Positions 18,001 through 19,918 are shown, counted from the stretch's first letter. The stretch is DNA of 21,605 bases from Planctomycetaceae bacterium (GCA_031267635.1 JAIRYX010000136.1:1-21605), one strand, 5' to 3'. Program-made: numbers and translations. Notes: generated by a model not told the origin, from the letters alone.

Positions 18001-19034
18001 GTATGGAACGCATCGCCGGGATCCGTAAGGTTCAAATCCAAAGTCGATGTTGCGGTCTCTTCATAAAGATTTCCGACTCGCAAGCGCGCAGCATTATCTG
18101 TTGTTCCGAAACCGGGAAGCTTATCAAGGTCGTTGGCAAACGTCAAAGTCATTTTACCGGTGGACGGTTCATATTCAATTCTTGTAGGCGTGTGAACAAT
18201 GTCGTCGGATGAATCTGCCGTATTCTTTGTGGCAATCAACTGGAACAAATTGCGGTAATTAGCATCCGTTGTTGCATAGGTTTGATTGAACGCACTCGCG
18301 GAACTTGCATTAAAGCCGGGGAAGTAAAGCGGATCATTTGCGTTGAAATACAAAACGATTTGGTCGCGATATTGACCAATAGAACCGTCTTGATTTCGAT
18401 AAGTCGGCTGCGGAACTGTGGCAATAATATGAGCGCCAAGATTGAGTTCAAAAGAAGCTGCCTGATTTTGTCCACTATGGAAATTGTCCCCTTGCAGATT
18501 TTTTAATGCGGAGCCGACGAGCCGGATTTGATAAAGATCATCGGGCAACGCTTCCGCGAACCGAATAATGACTTCATTCCCGACAATTCCTTCAGCCAAA
18601 GAAAGGTTTGTTCCTGCTCCAACGACGTCTTTCCCGTCGCCGCGGCTACCGTTCAACCCGATCCAACCGATTTCAACGTTCACGTCGTCGGCAGTTCCGA
18701 ATTGACCGTCTGTTCCCGCGCGGACAACTTGGATTCCTGCCCCCAACGTTGCCGGATTAAGCGATTGACCTTCATTGAACCGCAATAAAAATGATTCCGG
18801 CGCAATGTGATAGATCTCATTGGTGGACGCGGGGTCAAAATATTGTGTTTCGTCTTGATTGACGAAAATTGCGTTCAATTCGGGACTGTTGATGCTCAAC
18901 AGAATTCGATCTTCGAATTGCTCAATTTGAAGTTGACGTTTCTGAGCTTTCTTTTTTCCGTTTCCAGAAATGCTCGTGTTTTGTGTGCGGCAAGCGCTAC
19001 CGGTAAGCCGACGAATGGAATCCCAAATGCTCAT
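1..19034 (-). CDS. Giant planctomycete-type multidomain surface protein (3' end outside window)
   Basis: One uninterrupted frame of 6,344 codons running off the left edge, so the stop is unseen. The ATG at 19034-19032 is preceded by a strong CAGGAG ribosome binding site 7 nt upstream. Domains in order (approximate residues): positively charged N-terminus with IEQFEDRILLS at 37-47; two Ig/SbsA-like beta domains (60-325); degenerate metzincin domain (430-610); pre-peptidase-C-like domain (628-745); beta-helix (800-1125); three DGE modules (1175-1495); second beta-helix (1538-1865); two more pre-peptidase-C-like domains (1930-2083, 2266-2410); propeller-like region (2463-2795); interrupted jelly roll (2907-3929) holding a long helical block; third beta-helix (4155-4330); Ig-like region; three GEVED domains (4688-5286); twin domains around an NPAY repeat; SdrD-like B domain; Calx-beta half and propeller. 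There is no classical hydrophobic signal peptide in the first 60 residues, as is common in this protein class. Export and a surface role are inferred from family knowledge. Substrate or partner is unknown. Confidence 0.95.
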   Translation of the reverse strand, partial: MSIWDSIRRLTGSACRTQNTSISGNGKKKAQKRQLQIEQFEDRILLSINSPELNAIFVNQDETQYFDPASTNEIYHIAPESFLLRFNEGQSLNPATLGAGIQVVRAGTDGQFGTADDVNVEIGWIGLNGSRGDGKDVVGAGTNLSLAEGIVGNEVIIRFAEALPDDLYQIRLVGSALKNLQGDNFHSGQNQAASFELNLGAHIIATVPQPTYRNQDGSIGQYRDQIVLYFNANDPLYFPGFNASSASAFNQTYATTDANYRNLFQLIATKNTADSSDDIVHTPTRIEYEPSTGKMTLTFANDLDKLPGFGTTDNAARLRVGNLYEETATSTLDLNLTDPGDAFHTSFNLAGQLDTTATAPQSLIIHGQIDPKYDPIEYPGARDEPGHSDLPINYGFDNENDENGKNGNTHVDGDTIGADKDSTDGPTIQYYNFKAVIGYDNNGSPITNEITEAQKNLARQIFQLYSRYLGIEFIEDTDTANPRGTIIATGNLQAIPQWYDAETSHYISRYTSVEGGDAGLYGKAFSLINISDLTQSNEGELLLYRQSLDGESIRLTSTQNVYPLVIMDKAEKWTDIYGGDWFVTAMKNIGYSIGLSGASDLVDGAIMGTSGTDADQLYPDDYDIIHGQYEYRPDSIDVDLYQFTVEKRGMFSAEIYAERQNAASLLDATITLYKQIKTDDGKITYETIARNDNYFGKDSFLELYLAEGTYFIGVSASGNDRYNPEIENSGEGGTTSGNYELRLNFTPNGVNPNDSTTYEDKKDIKTNLADSTNVIFDGDHDGTPGGVYDFWFNVQTQDKTIYVDKVASAGGNGSLTRPYNTIQAALNVAKEGDIIRIVGNNFEDDATNLTNNVAYEIGRRTKDNTNTILSDGATFDIPRGVTVVIDEGVVLKFAGVNINVGSFTYNDDRSGGSIQVLGTPAHSVYFTSFYDKTLGTSSSNLNTAVDVGDWGGISIRNDLDYEFINTYDPASGKTQREVLEEQGIFLNYINHAEFTYGGGTAVGTPANSIYSPINLTSARPTVTYNKITKSKEAAISADITSFEETRFESWDHNVAYTLDYDRVGPAIYGNTITGNSENGMYVRAKTTTDSTGVSVKATGYVRFDDTDIVHILQENLIVQGAYTEYYVSNAQLPNGTVKVMAPSLSVVDQQYPFSQLTSQVNADNDGIFDNSLLLNSVPADGEYFTLSDGTTSLTFEFNHVDKSNHDGVQQGHVQVDINSTDTLAEVQQKLVIVIKALSDPANYKKYIPSSVIQDTKFLQKYKTDEYNNPQYFANLTLNSQYNTLINGVSQLVKPFKIDAEVSDTIYSVNFDLAGTQIGNFVLKNLPADGEIFTLYGQEFEFNDLAAGGTVRAGRIAVKFDSRTDTVQSVIAEIQTVVRYFAVVLKFDNSPFNTSWHSASFNSLTLKDMPQDGEMFELIYNEVWNNIAVRMRYEIEFNVLDQPNSGAGVDPGQHHTYNYVNNSIENYSLGSIRVDILSTDSIADVVAKLKDTLYFYRYGNWGPTDESWILTTTVETKTIQLSSTGTKLEIIGTGLVKGNSAGRLMIDPGIIIKSYGSRIEAEMGAQILAEGTAAHPIIMTSLHDVRYGAGGTYTTFSANIQNPNAQPYLPQTGNWAGIYFGPNSSGSLDHIVLAFAGGNSEVGGSTVAFNPIEIQQADVRIADSRFEYNTGTIRSTVAGTSGNTGYRSATPSVIFVRGSQPVIVNNEFFNNSNGITNAANAMAVISINANSLSDESVIDWGRSTGLISNYSEYNDNYGALVRNNRFTGNSVNGMVIRGETLTVAGIWDDADIAHVLYNEIRVPDFHTKGGLLLMSAPANSLVIKLLGNNAGFTTYGTPSENENRIGGAIQIIGVPKYPVVLTSLKDDTIGAGFDLKKQVMFDVNNNKKTSPNETGQAGDWRSIKFDSYSNDRNILVISEQEGNAKVKDNEQNGTPENSQFLGYLATEDKNGDDTYHLGYEIYGSIQSDRAYEADVYQFYATPGTEIWVDIDSTMRELDLIIEIIDKNGVVLARSDNAYMEEYGYGSVEAYENVQAFTLNKDRWNRLDHYTINQRDPGLRFIVPGPGNEYYVRVRSALGISGLENLSASQSDDQTFAIEYPNPDKTDMDHSRLSVSFIFDYERAPSEGTTRQDLYGNYIIPMYGVENTEAAKQQAVIDAINNAGLSFVTARIAYTVDGNNDILSYIVLDGVELTFNPKNTGLVNLPNTSGSYTLQVRLQELDEVPGVTVTYADIRYATNGIEAIGFPQHSPIQGEYTNVAGSSFASAADVGNLLEADKGTISVSGYMTTLNQVDWYKFDLNYRGLQMIAGSNNPGNIWSAVFDIDYAGDSLARPDLTLWVFDSAGRLIYIGTDSNVADDQYDPTLASSIEKLSAGSVGPYDPFIGSAGLVAGIEGNGGNSAAYYVAVTNATTFANVLKEAQTRIEPVDSVQRIVEERVDQGQDMDGSWGDSTNEIEVAQRLTLTPDEYMLSDVVTYVGTSSGIYMIDPFTGQATLYRTYNSNAFSNNEIELRDNGKLYAIAGTGNVKNYIEINQAQVNTSVTSVSTQIQGKWYSIENNAVVWHDSAYTVQAMATSDYGYTAFGNGLATQGYSLSIGRVDGFYSSGALANEYMYPGYNTSITTNNFLFIHTATGVGATRVRTNNSSWTEASAGTNQAGASALLLTQFTEDNGLRSNSEIINAMTQGNDGRYYVVTDAGNVYWINSPTSQGWNFATIPQPVGGNITQVPAMRYNGGGPTLVYVGTCKDASGNTLNLTGIAAGPENVEGGTYADKLFITSTDNQLRAFVPGDVAGLITYSPVFVGGKESVTIPSGANSITFSTFDYNLWHRTTLNYDTPAVTTSPDNVRNGIEGYPHNISNMTNVSWYFGLEDPRTGGIWRDTQPGAETYRNDGSRNGDGLGNEASYNTYNVPGGAYGSLTSDSFSLEGYSPEDKPALYFTYKTDSDSNGSFASTNDLPAVFVSADGGGWVAVAVGNGYSTAYADGSSDNSYWNRTNEAQYNENGWTYMDYDVHYIDILENDNQWRQAKVDLSQFAGASDIRLKFVFSTAQGDIGIGTGNITYNSSGSGNVTGTLITAPTADIILDGRQGQNAQPGDGSLNYSDNSYFTIGNKTFQFVNGYSIYVPVTPGEYGNSLVLTINDTVAVNAGRSTITIPILSTDTAEQVIDKIITAVNGLNLRDSSGNRVTVKRYLDEYGNPTGQMIYFENAETFANPNLSSFVLFGGPQDRTLENIFAMTKTDLYNFLQQSVLPVPFRSDMTQSEIAGSITFMVNLAFNELLQNELNQLDELGTVEPLVIDLLDDINALLPDDNVIDLINSAIPGIRAVNANIDGKNVADYLVQLLEDINVTGRNHAKTLIEGHIQSLYDELALITQAALNNLRSTVTIPAGNILNAMNAARTALNSPSTQNSPLTVLNTLIGALGGDDALATTLRQGVAKIRDEIVTPYITLHRIVRLEQFATSLTGTHTNILQEVDTLSQQLLAISPQSYAQIINNQLNALPNRNQGAISDLIAVAQNDILADPANMYNILLQLRNDISSLLFNPVVVRQDLQNVRNNFAADGVDPLILDLIDKARANISINPNNTGKILQTLYDEIDLTFDALSIANRLDELYAYVESLSNASNQDDVLGFLSIMSSISGVKNAILTPNPGIGGSQTPKTTIEIQDELRKLQSQIRPLQFSVLLNQNIVDTSVIGTTGSNNGPLSIQTLIDSFPIADNSHLAAIQAILDANPPYTALDNIIERVEFVQFTGSSLMSFDYASSALGNTALDNISRELKLEAKNTASDSVSELLSEIQYLRNETAAQAINRVLEFNGAFNSTDPRDLITLISNNENLLTKTLRIDTSSVSDSYPTSYTSGLTSITNSIQMTLVNTFSVSHAGPLHAHTEVLDGTNANGLTLTKGGGTIDPIYRSQDNVHGGFYIDNIIVGFASRGEMVTNASENTDFDFTTGEERYIPDGSYQLEIRRGTEYATYFKPYIRSSDSDIWNLIDIKERLANGISLFAPSSAEIAHNQKFSISDGVNTLTFVFINTKFGGGSSTDIKIEFTDGDTSITIANKITTAINNAFKAGKFKVTATTGSQTSKTHSLVDLFNATDFLNLTENAEKIKHVIYGAVPGKQGSDNGNGTNDGTTTANNGNEIVYNGNTESLSAFLNSDSSRLYINPSLLTRTGDSNTTRQKGQLTIYGNSITHSLEYAITVSPGANPVGIEYQMSDYRNTTPLVPGIAITNNILAFNGGGGIEVAGLASAIPFVRILNNTFYGGAEPTGVGIDMQANTAATIINNVFVNLNTGIRVTNDGQMVLRSNTYQNAPNVGIGLGDKAQTDDASAIQQTTDALLLPAGMELFVNPERGNFYPKAGSYIIDTSDQSISERQNWWASALQQLGINSSVVHAPESDIYGQLRDFDSEASNGGIGGTKVAFDRGAVDRVDYTQPYATLTKPNDVTDPQDVDQINKTGDQLATRYDVYTVGERYNEFVIDLRDSGIGIDDFSVADAEGFVYEHIVTIVEETWNGTAWVSRTLSLGVDYFAIYNSANDQIILSPIRGQWNIDARYTIGLNNNEGIGESGIIGEQGLVNRNAFTLKENKMVNGVLEERILTAADYLAVYDPAKNQILFNKPSTPSMPSTPNNTSDEWDSAASYILVLNNGEEIVLNKSASSLVLNNVKGGIIDLAGNTLAPNRPADENGEEKTVFHVIFTGYDYGDASDPIYSTLVTSDGPRHVVYHGYGLGNVVSVDYSPYVSPNADGDDDDGVRLENDAFVAGEANALLIKISDANEEIKTARGTSTTIGYLNIFIDWYGTGFDDPRNFRVVNKPVTASDLDANGEIRIEVTPPSDVSGAVTSVITRVRLSSEALTGQTYLGYAKDGEVEDWKFEFVTERRTFGDAPAVYTPSGQTDGWHSTDLLWGYDKDNPTQPKQGRPDVLVADSGQQLYLGTVKPTVKAQPNYSVKADGNREKDDSVDFSNVFIVAGETPELDVTITIPKALYEKMLAAKSTELLYLSGWFDVNSDNQWGTNEYLIQGEAGGNGALSWNDIATDSSNAKLITVNADGSVVAHFKVQLNTVPAILISGESIARFRLSSQPVTASYGPDYSSTAVYDGDIEDFLIRVLDKRRDYGDALGAGNTVAAQGGAVHIIVPNLSLGERVDPELNGTPKTIEQYKANPVADNDGLKTIRLGIGGESFISIDVFNATGTNAYLNIWIDLNNDGDFDDEGEQLTLNKLISSQSGLQTITIALPDGIPAEIDGEEIIAGERFMRVRLSHQRDIGPTGGSVTAPNGTITYFDGEVEDYVVSIVTASGTIRGTVYHDLNADGKLNEVDVSVPEVRLTSTVGPVVPFLTGSASSYADALSYKPSMSYSATRIGFDVEIGGSTYDAFVVTSKGALMLVDYTDYTRSSYYYDGSYYYSSYGRGYELPSLYNTNTNPTLIPFLSNLFDDFDSVSVYYSQGKTSDGEDYIQIKWRILEYARDANGNYVINYNEYGYGYLQSKTYDFGICITNNAEPETLENNNVVGDTVTYFYSDALLERLKEMASSEYSAIQIGTNFGNTSTNSGTATGEADYRRATTFTSKQALIAYLESLPHDGRPIKNPAYVPEFLEDGTTRNPAYDALNPEFLTVRNPAYVANYVSPPEFLEDETPNPAYIPEFFGEGTIRNPAYPGNEFLPNPAYNPDFVAPPEFIYPDGSYRVSTYRLNARQATTSGQTTTPITNGVIRTTDADLPENVILPQPYGNATSYANPDEDIAINSYSISINSSSYNSYRRTSAVQSFGFTLEFGGNRYNNYVIYDNGTIGLINENGLTDASIVICNAAVSGTPTVDVNRGTSDRGNPYVQIRWNSQFGIYIENDVAGDIISFFYTESVNIYGFDFGGTNTSVNTHVYTNIGITPAFSYAGLQPFYPISTETTLGKISIESQAEYNQFYAETGGRMTFRTSTVTGLIVNVEPGTSGVYVYLLDENHSPVLDSSGNPVYTYSKQDGSYEFTHLYPGTYYVYEDIASNDKTNIVSTANNWIPINSTYANTINYEVHQEGEGEERIVGYEVHLREQIAVVGVNFGNFKQGTVSISDAHITEGNSGEKFVEIDVESTNGYGKEITVNYVTADGTATNGSDYKGTQTGTVKIGPQLLASDTWSYQSIDVGTSGGQYDRSVSGDFIAYEENIGTRWVVHVYNAATGEDILLSDIIGHTANSSFPYSDRMPSIVQIGNFVKLVWTSYDPSTQLYQVWYSEANINNLREELRDHITSVTESDTYLKNANNLSPQISASPDNNGEIYITWLSTLPNGQTEVYCINSDQAIDVINHKLTETFTRLTNNTVTETQVKIDGNHIVWVEANIISGQQQIMLYTIGGSISAECIST
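3..895 (-). other. Calx-beta half followed by propeller-like repeats (C-terminal visible end)
   Basis: Residues about 6047-6344. GTVSISDAHITEGNSGEKFV, ITVNYVTADGTATNGSDY and GTVKIG form the first half of a Calx-beta domain. The usual second half (a P-G-E-x strand and an E-x-x-E-x-F strand) is not seen. The chain passes instead into SVSGDFIAYEE, WVVHVYNAATGEDILLSD, NFVKLVWTSYD, then NGEIYITWLS and DGNHIVWVEANI, TolB-like propeller strands. The protein continues past base 1. Confidence 0.55.
1095..1262 (-). other. SdrD-like B domain of giant protein
   Basis: Residues about 5925-5980. It shows the pattern GVYVYLLDENHSP, PVYTYSKQDGSYEFTHLYPG and TYYVYED. The V-x-L-x-D, T-x-x-x-D-G-x-Y-x-F and L-x-P-G-x-Y-x-V-x-E order is that of SdrD-type B (CNA-B-like) modules of surface proteins. 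The domain is short and lies before the Calx-beta segment. Confidence 0.65.
1400..1775 (-). other. Second of two related beta domains flanking the NPAY repeat (giant protein)
   Basis: Residues about 5754-5878. It carries FGFTLEFGGNRYNNYVIYDN, PYVQIRWNSQFGIYIENDVA and GDIISFFYTESV. These match, in order, the phrases of the domain at 2415-3002. A Ser/Tyr-rich stretch (SYSISINSSSYNSYRRTS) lies just before it. The two copies bracket the NPAY repeat. Confidence 0.45.
2025..2310 (-). repeat. Six-copy NPAY repeat in the giant gene
   Basis: Six in-frame NPAY motifs lie between residues 5581 and 5660. Their codons occupy 2283-2294, 2238-2249, 2193-2204, 2133-2144, 2088-2099 and 2055-2066, five of them with the identical 12-base core ataagccggatt on the plus strand and one with gtaagccggatt. 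Spacing is 45, 45, 60, 45 and 33 bases. The unit is close to 15 residues, N-P-A-Y-x-P-E-F-L-E-D-G-T-x-R, with P-E-F-L-E-D recurring between motifs. The conserved nucleotide core suggests fairly recent tandem duplication. Confidence 0.8.
2415..3002 (-). other. First of two related beta domains flanking the NPAY repeat (giant protein)
   Basis: Residues about 5345-5540. Key phrases are IGFDVEIGGSTYDAFVVTSK, EDYIQIKWRI, YDFGICITNN and GDTVTYFYSD. A Tyr/Ser-rich insert (SSYYYDGSYYYSSYGRGY, about residues 5386-5403) sits in its middle. It is homologous by eye to the region at 1400-1775. Its function is not recognised; the fold resembles surface beta sandwiches with an F-x-x-x-F-G-G-x-x-Y-x-x-(F/Y)-V strand pair. 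Confidence 0.45.
3177..4973 (-). other. Three tandem GEVED-type domains of giant protein
   Basis: Residues about 4688-5286. Each unit opens with a (Y/F)-G-D-A phrase (YDYGDASDP, TFGDAPAVYTPSG, RDYGDALGAG). Each ends in an acidic signature: GEVEDWKFEF, GDIEDFLIRV and GEVEDYVVSI. Between these ends lie acidic D-x-D-x-D-D-G loops, an L-x-I-x-(I/V)-D strand and an (R/A)-x-R-L-S strand. GEVED domains are beta-rich modules of bacterial surface proteins; the acidic loops suggest calcium binding. The middle unit has the variant GDIED. A short GTVYHDLNADGKLNEVD segment follows (about residues 5291-5307) and resembles a calcium-binding dockerin or SdrD-type start. Confidence 0.7.
5755..6570 (-). other. 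Third beta-helix and closing GQLRD/DRGAVDR region of giant protein
   Basis: Residues about 4155-4427. Short helix-coil repeats include QLTIYGNSITHSLEYAITV, IAITNNILAFNGGGGIEVAG, RILNNTFYGGAEPTGVGIDM and ATIINNVFVNLNTGIRV. They are followed by LFVNPERGNFYPKAGSYIID, GQLRDFDSEA and FDRGAVDRVDY. This order (beta-helix, then N-P-x-x-G-N-F-Y, G-Q-L-R-D and D-R-G-A-x-D-R) is characteristic of planctomycete giant proteins. It is the strongest lineage signal in the window. Confidence 0.6.
6843..7013 (-). repeat. DGE module copy E (in giant protein)
   Basis: Residues about 4008-4064. It reads KFSISDGVNTLTFVF, a short linker, TDIKIEFTDGDTSITIANKI and a helix ending AINNAFKAG. It is close to copy A in its S-D-G-x-x-x-L-T-F core and sits just before the third beta-helix. 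Confidence 0.5.
7425..9377 (-). other. Long predicted alpha-helical block inside the giant protein
   Basis: Residues about 3220-3870. It begins DRTLENIFAMTKTDLYNFLQ and ends near SITNSIQMTLVNTF. It is rich in Leu, Ile, Asn, Ala and Gln, with i/i+3/i+4 hydrophobic spacing (for example LLDDINALLPDDNVIDLINS and RARANISINP-type breaks). It has few of the Gly, Thr, Tyr and Val strand patterns seen elsewhere in the protein. Some segments look like degenerate repeats: AQNDILADPANMYNILLQLR against ARANISINPNNTGKILQTLY. Function and family are not recognised; a coiled-coil stalk or helical solenoid is possible. Confidence 0.5.
9519..9734 (-). repeat. DGE module copy D (in giant protein)
   Basis: Residues about 3101-3172. 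It reads YFTIGNKTFQFVNG, a linker, STITIPILSTDTAEQVIDKI and AVNGL. It shares the F-x-x-x-x-x-x-F-x-F and S-T-D-T-A-x-x-V signatures with copies A-C, but lacks the leading D-G-E. Confidence 0.5.
10650..11648 (-). other. Beta-propeller-like region of giant protein
   Basis: Residues about 2463-2795. Recurrent short strands suit a propeller of readout-type blades: VVTYVGTSSGIYMIDPFTGQ, NEIELRDNGKLYAIAG, then NDGRYYVVTDAGNVYWINSP and GTYADKLFITSTDNQLRAF. A phrase pattern of G-x-x-Y-x-(I/V), followed by a D or N turn and x-(V/I)-x-x-I, recurs. The blade number could not be counted reliably, so the fold is tentative. Similar regions occur in the same position in other planctomycete giant proteins. 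Confidence 0.4.
11805..12239 (-). other. Third pre-peptidase-C-like region of giant protein
   Basis: Residues about 2266-2410. The pattern is ISVSGYMTTLNQVDWYKFDL, then DLTLWVFDSAGRLIYIGTDS, and finally SAAYYVAVTNAT. These strands repeat the order seen in the two earlier pre-peptidase-C-like regions. A variable acidic loop carries DDQYDPT. Confidence 0.5.
12786..13247 (-). other. Second pre-peptidase-C-like region of giant protein
   Basis: Residues about 1930-2083. The stretch IYGSIQSDRAYEADVYQFYA, then W-V-D-I-D-S-T, LDLIIEIIDKNGVVLARSDN and YYVRVRSA, follows the pre-peptidase-C pattern (D-x-Y-x-F, strand, L-x-x-x-x-I-x-D-x-x-G-x-x-x-A, Y-Y-V-x-V). An insertion of about 60 residues precedes the last strand. 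The assignment is by pattern. Confidence 0.5.
13440..14423 (-). other. Second right-handed beta-helix region of giant protein
   Basis: Residues about 1538-1865. It begins GRLMIDPGIIIKSYGSRIEA and contains TAAHPIIMTSLHD, GNWAGIYFGPNSSG, VRNNRFTGNSVNGMVIRGET and WDDADIAHVLYNEIRV. Several segments parallel the first beta-helix (N-G-M-x-x-R, then D-D-x-D-I-x-H-x-L), so the two regions probably arose by duplication or share a family. It ends near GGAIQIIGVPKYPVVLTSL. Confidence 0.6.
14550..14819 (-). repeat. DGE module copy C, expanded (in giant protein)
   Basis: Residues about 1406-1495. It opens MPQDGEMFEL and closes SIRVDILSTDSIADVVAKL, the same ends as copies A and B. The middle is expanded by about 30 residues (around YEIEFNVLDQPNSGAG and HHTYNYVNN), so the F-E-F strand is displaced. 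Confidence 0.5.
14895..15068 (-). repeat. DGE module copy B (in giant protein)
   Basis: Residues about 1323-1380. It reads LPADGEIFTLYGQEFEFN, a short linker, RIAVKFDSRTDTVQSVIAEI and a terminal helix ending VVRYF. It shares the D-G-E-x-F, F-E-F and T-D-T signatures with copy A. Confidence 0.55.
15324..15512 (-). repeat. DGE module copy A (in giant protein)
   Basis: Residues about 1175-1237. It reads VPADGEYFTLSDGTTSLTFE, then a linker, then V-x-V-D-I-N-S-T-D-T-L-A and a helix. This is the best-preserved of five copies of a module of about 60 residues: D-G-E-x-F-x-L, a short strand with F-E-F, a strand ending D-I or S-T, D-T-x-A-x-V, and a closing helix. Confidence 0.6.
15660..16637 (-). other. 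First right-handed beta-helix region of giant protein
   Basis: Residues about 800-1125. It opens with TIYVDKVASAGGNGS, then PYNTIQAALNVAKEGDIIRI, the usual entry sequence of parallel beta-helix domains of the pectate-lyase/DUF1565 type. It continues with short strand-turn repeats such as GGSIQVLGTPAHSVYFTSF and GDWGGISI, then NTITGNSENGMYVR and DDTDIVHIL. No catalytic residues can be assigned; a structural or glycan-binding role is inferred. Confidence 0.6.
16800..17153 (-). other. Pre-peptidase-C-like beta domain of giant protein
   Basis: Residues about 628-745. The pattern is DVDLYQFTVEKRG near the start, then LLDATITLY, then FLELYLAEGTYFIGVSASGN, ending NYELRLNF. The D-x-Y-x-F, L-x-L and Y-x-(I/V)-x-V-S strands are typical of the bacterial pre-peptidase C-terminal domain, a small beta sandwich common after secreted proteases. 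Its place directly after the degenerate protease domain matches the usual order. Confidence 0.6.
17205..17747 (-). other. Degenerate matrixin/metzincin-like domain of giant protein
   Basis: Residues about 430-610. The helix ITEAQKNLARQIFQLYSRYL, then GIEFIE, then an MD-x-W-x-GGDWF segment match the planctomycete matrixin-like layout. In that layout an HExxHxxGxxH zinc site is followed by a Met turn (IMG). Here the corresponding stretch is TAMKNIGYSIGLSGASDL (residues 584-601), followed by AIMG (605-608). The three His positions are K587, Y591 and G597, and the catalytic Glu position is N588. The fold is probably kept, but zinc binding and proteolysis should be lost. The family assignment is by motif recognition only. 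Confidence 0.6.
18891..19034 (-). other. N-terminal FEDRILLS export/anchor-type motif of giant protein
   Basis: Residues 1-48 carry two basic clusters (RR at 8-9 and KKKAQKR at 27-33), followed by IEQFEDRILLS at 37-47. The pattern resembles the L-E-x-L-E-x-R-x-L-L-S motif found near the N-terminus of many large planctomycete and other multidomain exported proteins (LEPR-XLL type). Its biochemical role is not established; it is thought to mark a class of exported proteins. The first residue after the motif begins the first beta domain. Confidence 0.6.
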
Positions 19035-19041
19035 GGATATT

Positions 19042-19047
19042 CTCCTG
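19042..19047 (-). promoter_or_regulatory. Ribosome binding site of the giant gene
   Basis: The minus strand reads CAGGAG, 7 nt before the ATG at 19034. This is the clearest Shine-Dalgarno match in the window and fixes the start of the giant gene. Confidence 0.8.
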
Positions 19048-19049
19048 AA

Positions 19050-19079
19050 ATACAAGGAAAAGATAATCAGAAATGTCAA
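19050..19079 (-). promoter_or_regulatory. Possible sigma70-type promoter of the giant gene
   Basis: On the minus strand a perfect TTGACA (19079-19074) is followed after 18 nt by TTGTAT (19055-19050), a weak -10 match with 3 of 6 bases. If real, transcription would start almost at the ribosome binding site and leave a leader of only about 10-15 nt. The surrounding sequence is AT-rich, so chance matches are likely. Confidence 0.25.
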
Positions 19080-19084
19080 TAAAA

Positions 19085-19439
19085 ATCTGTTGGTTAATGC
19101 TTCACGAAACCAATTTCCAAATGTTTGGTGGAATAAATTGTTCGCAAAACTTTTATAACAACAGTTACGATAAGTGGTTAGGAAAATTTGTTTTCGGTTA
19201 AACTTAAATTTTTTACAAAAGTAATCCTATTTTTTGACTTTAAGGCGAAAATCCTCTTCATCCTATCGAAAATATTTCTCAATATCACTCGATTTAAATT
19301 AGAAATTCAACGAATTGCAAGTGTGTAATGCGATTTTTTTTCAATTTCTATAAATTTTCCATCTTGTTTTTTCTCAAATTGGTGAAAAAGAAATGCTAAG
19401 TGAATGAGTTTTGGATTCTTTTTTGCGTAGAAAGTTCCG
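19085..19439. other. AT-rich gene-free stretch upstream of the giant gene
   Basis: No coding sequence, RNA gene or strong promoter was recognised here; the DNA is rich in T runs and short A runs. A 12-base string acgataagtggt (19167-19178) recurs just after truA at 21183-21194, which may be chance or a trace of shared repeat DNA. Confidence 0.5.
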
Positions 19440-19476
19440 TTTTTCTCGAAAAATACTTGTTTTTTTTCGAGAAAAA
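19440..19476. other. Perfect 14-bp inverted repeat (hairpin)
   Basis: Arms tttttctcgaaaaa (19440-19453) and tttttcgagaaaaa (19463-19476) are perfect inverse complements around a 9-nt loop. A transcript in either direction could form a stem-loop, but no U run follows, so it is not a typical terminator. It could be a regulator binding site or the remains of a mobile element. Confidence 0.55.
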
Positions 19477-19547
19477 TAATAACTTTATCGGTATTGTTAG
19501 TTATCTCAAAGCATTTTCAAAAAGATACAAATTGGTTAAAATTTCCT

Positions 19548-19590
19548 GGTGATTTCATTTTTTGGGGGACAATATTTGAAAACGCAATAG
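19548..19590 (+). repeat. 43-bp dispersed direct repeat, copy 1
   Basis: Shares the core gggacaatatttgaaaacg followed by c/t and aatag with 21247-21290. The preceding ggt..tttc.tttttt stretch also matches, giving about 37 of 43 aligned bases. It ends 3 bases before the inverted-repeat element at 19594. Confidence 0.7.
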
Positions 19591-19593
19591 AGC

Positions 19594-19674
19594 ACTTCTA
19601 AAAACCTCTCCCTAACATCAGCAAGTCCTTATTTTTCAATGATAGAATTTGTTGAAAATGAGGTTTTTAGAAGT
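19594..19674. mobile_element. 81-bp miniature inverted-repeat element (MITE-like)
   Basis: Perfect 15-bp terminal inverted repeats, acttctaaaaacctc (19594-19608) and gaggtttttagaagt (19660-19674), enclose 51 bp with no coding capacity. The terminus closely resembles ttctaaaaaccctccc at 21353-21368, upstream of the IS5-type transposase. The element may therefore be a non-autonomous relative moved by such a transposase. No clear target-site duplication was found. Confidence 0.6.
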
Positions 19675-19689
19675 TTCTTACAGTCAATT

Positions 19690-19911
19690 ATCCGAACGAC
19701 TGTACCATTGTCGCCCTTATTTATCAAGTTTCCCTTAGTAGCCAACAAAACCCTTGCTATGCGTCCTTATTCCCTTATTTTTCGTTTAATTTTGATAACA
19801 ATCCATGATCTAAAAATAAGGGCATACGGGCGCGTTTGGGAACTTTGTTGGCTATTATAGGGAAATGTGATCCATAAGGGCTGCATATGGTAAAACCGTT
19901 TGGTGCCGGAT
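19690..19911. repeat. Long imperfect palindrome (about 220 bp)
   Basis: Nested complementary segments are centred near 19797: atccg (19690-19694) with cggat (19907-19911), taccat (19703-19708) with atggta (19887-19892), cccttat (19714-19720) with ataaggg (19874-19880), tttccct (19729-19735) with agggaaa (19859-19865), tagccaacaaa (19739-19749) with tttgttggcta (19844-19854), and cccttattttt (19772-19782) with aaaaataaggg (19812-19822). The order is kept with only small gaps, so the whole could fold into one long hairpin with internal bulges. It may be a palindromic mobile element or a structured RNA or terminator region. No protein is credible. Confidence 0.65.
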
Positions 19912-19918
19912 CATTATA

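Noticed and set aside
19639..19860. A 73-codon plus-strand open frame
   Set aside because: It runs across the MITE-like and palindromic sequences, which explain the openness; no motif or ribosome binding site.
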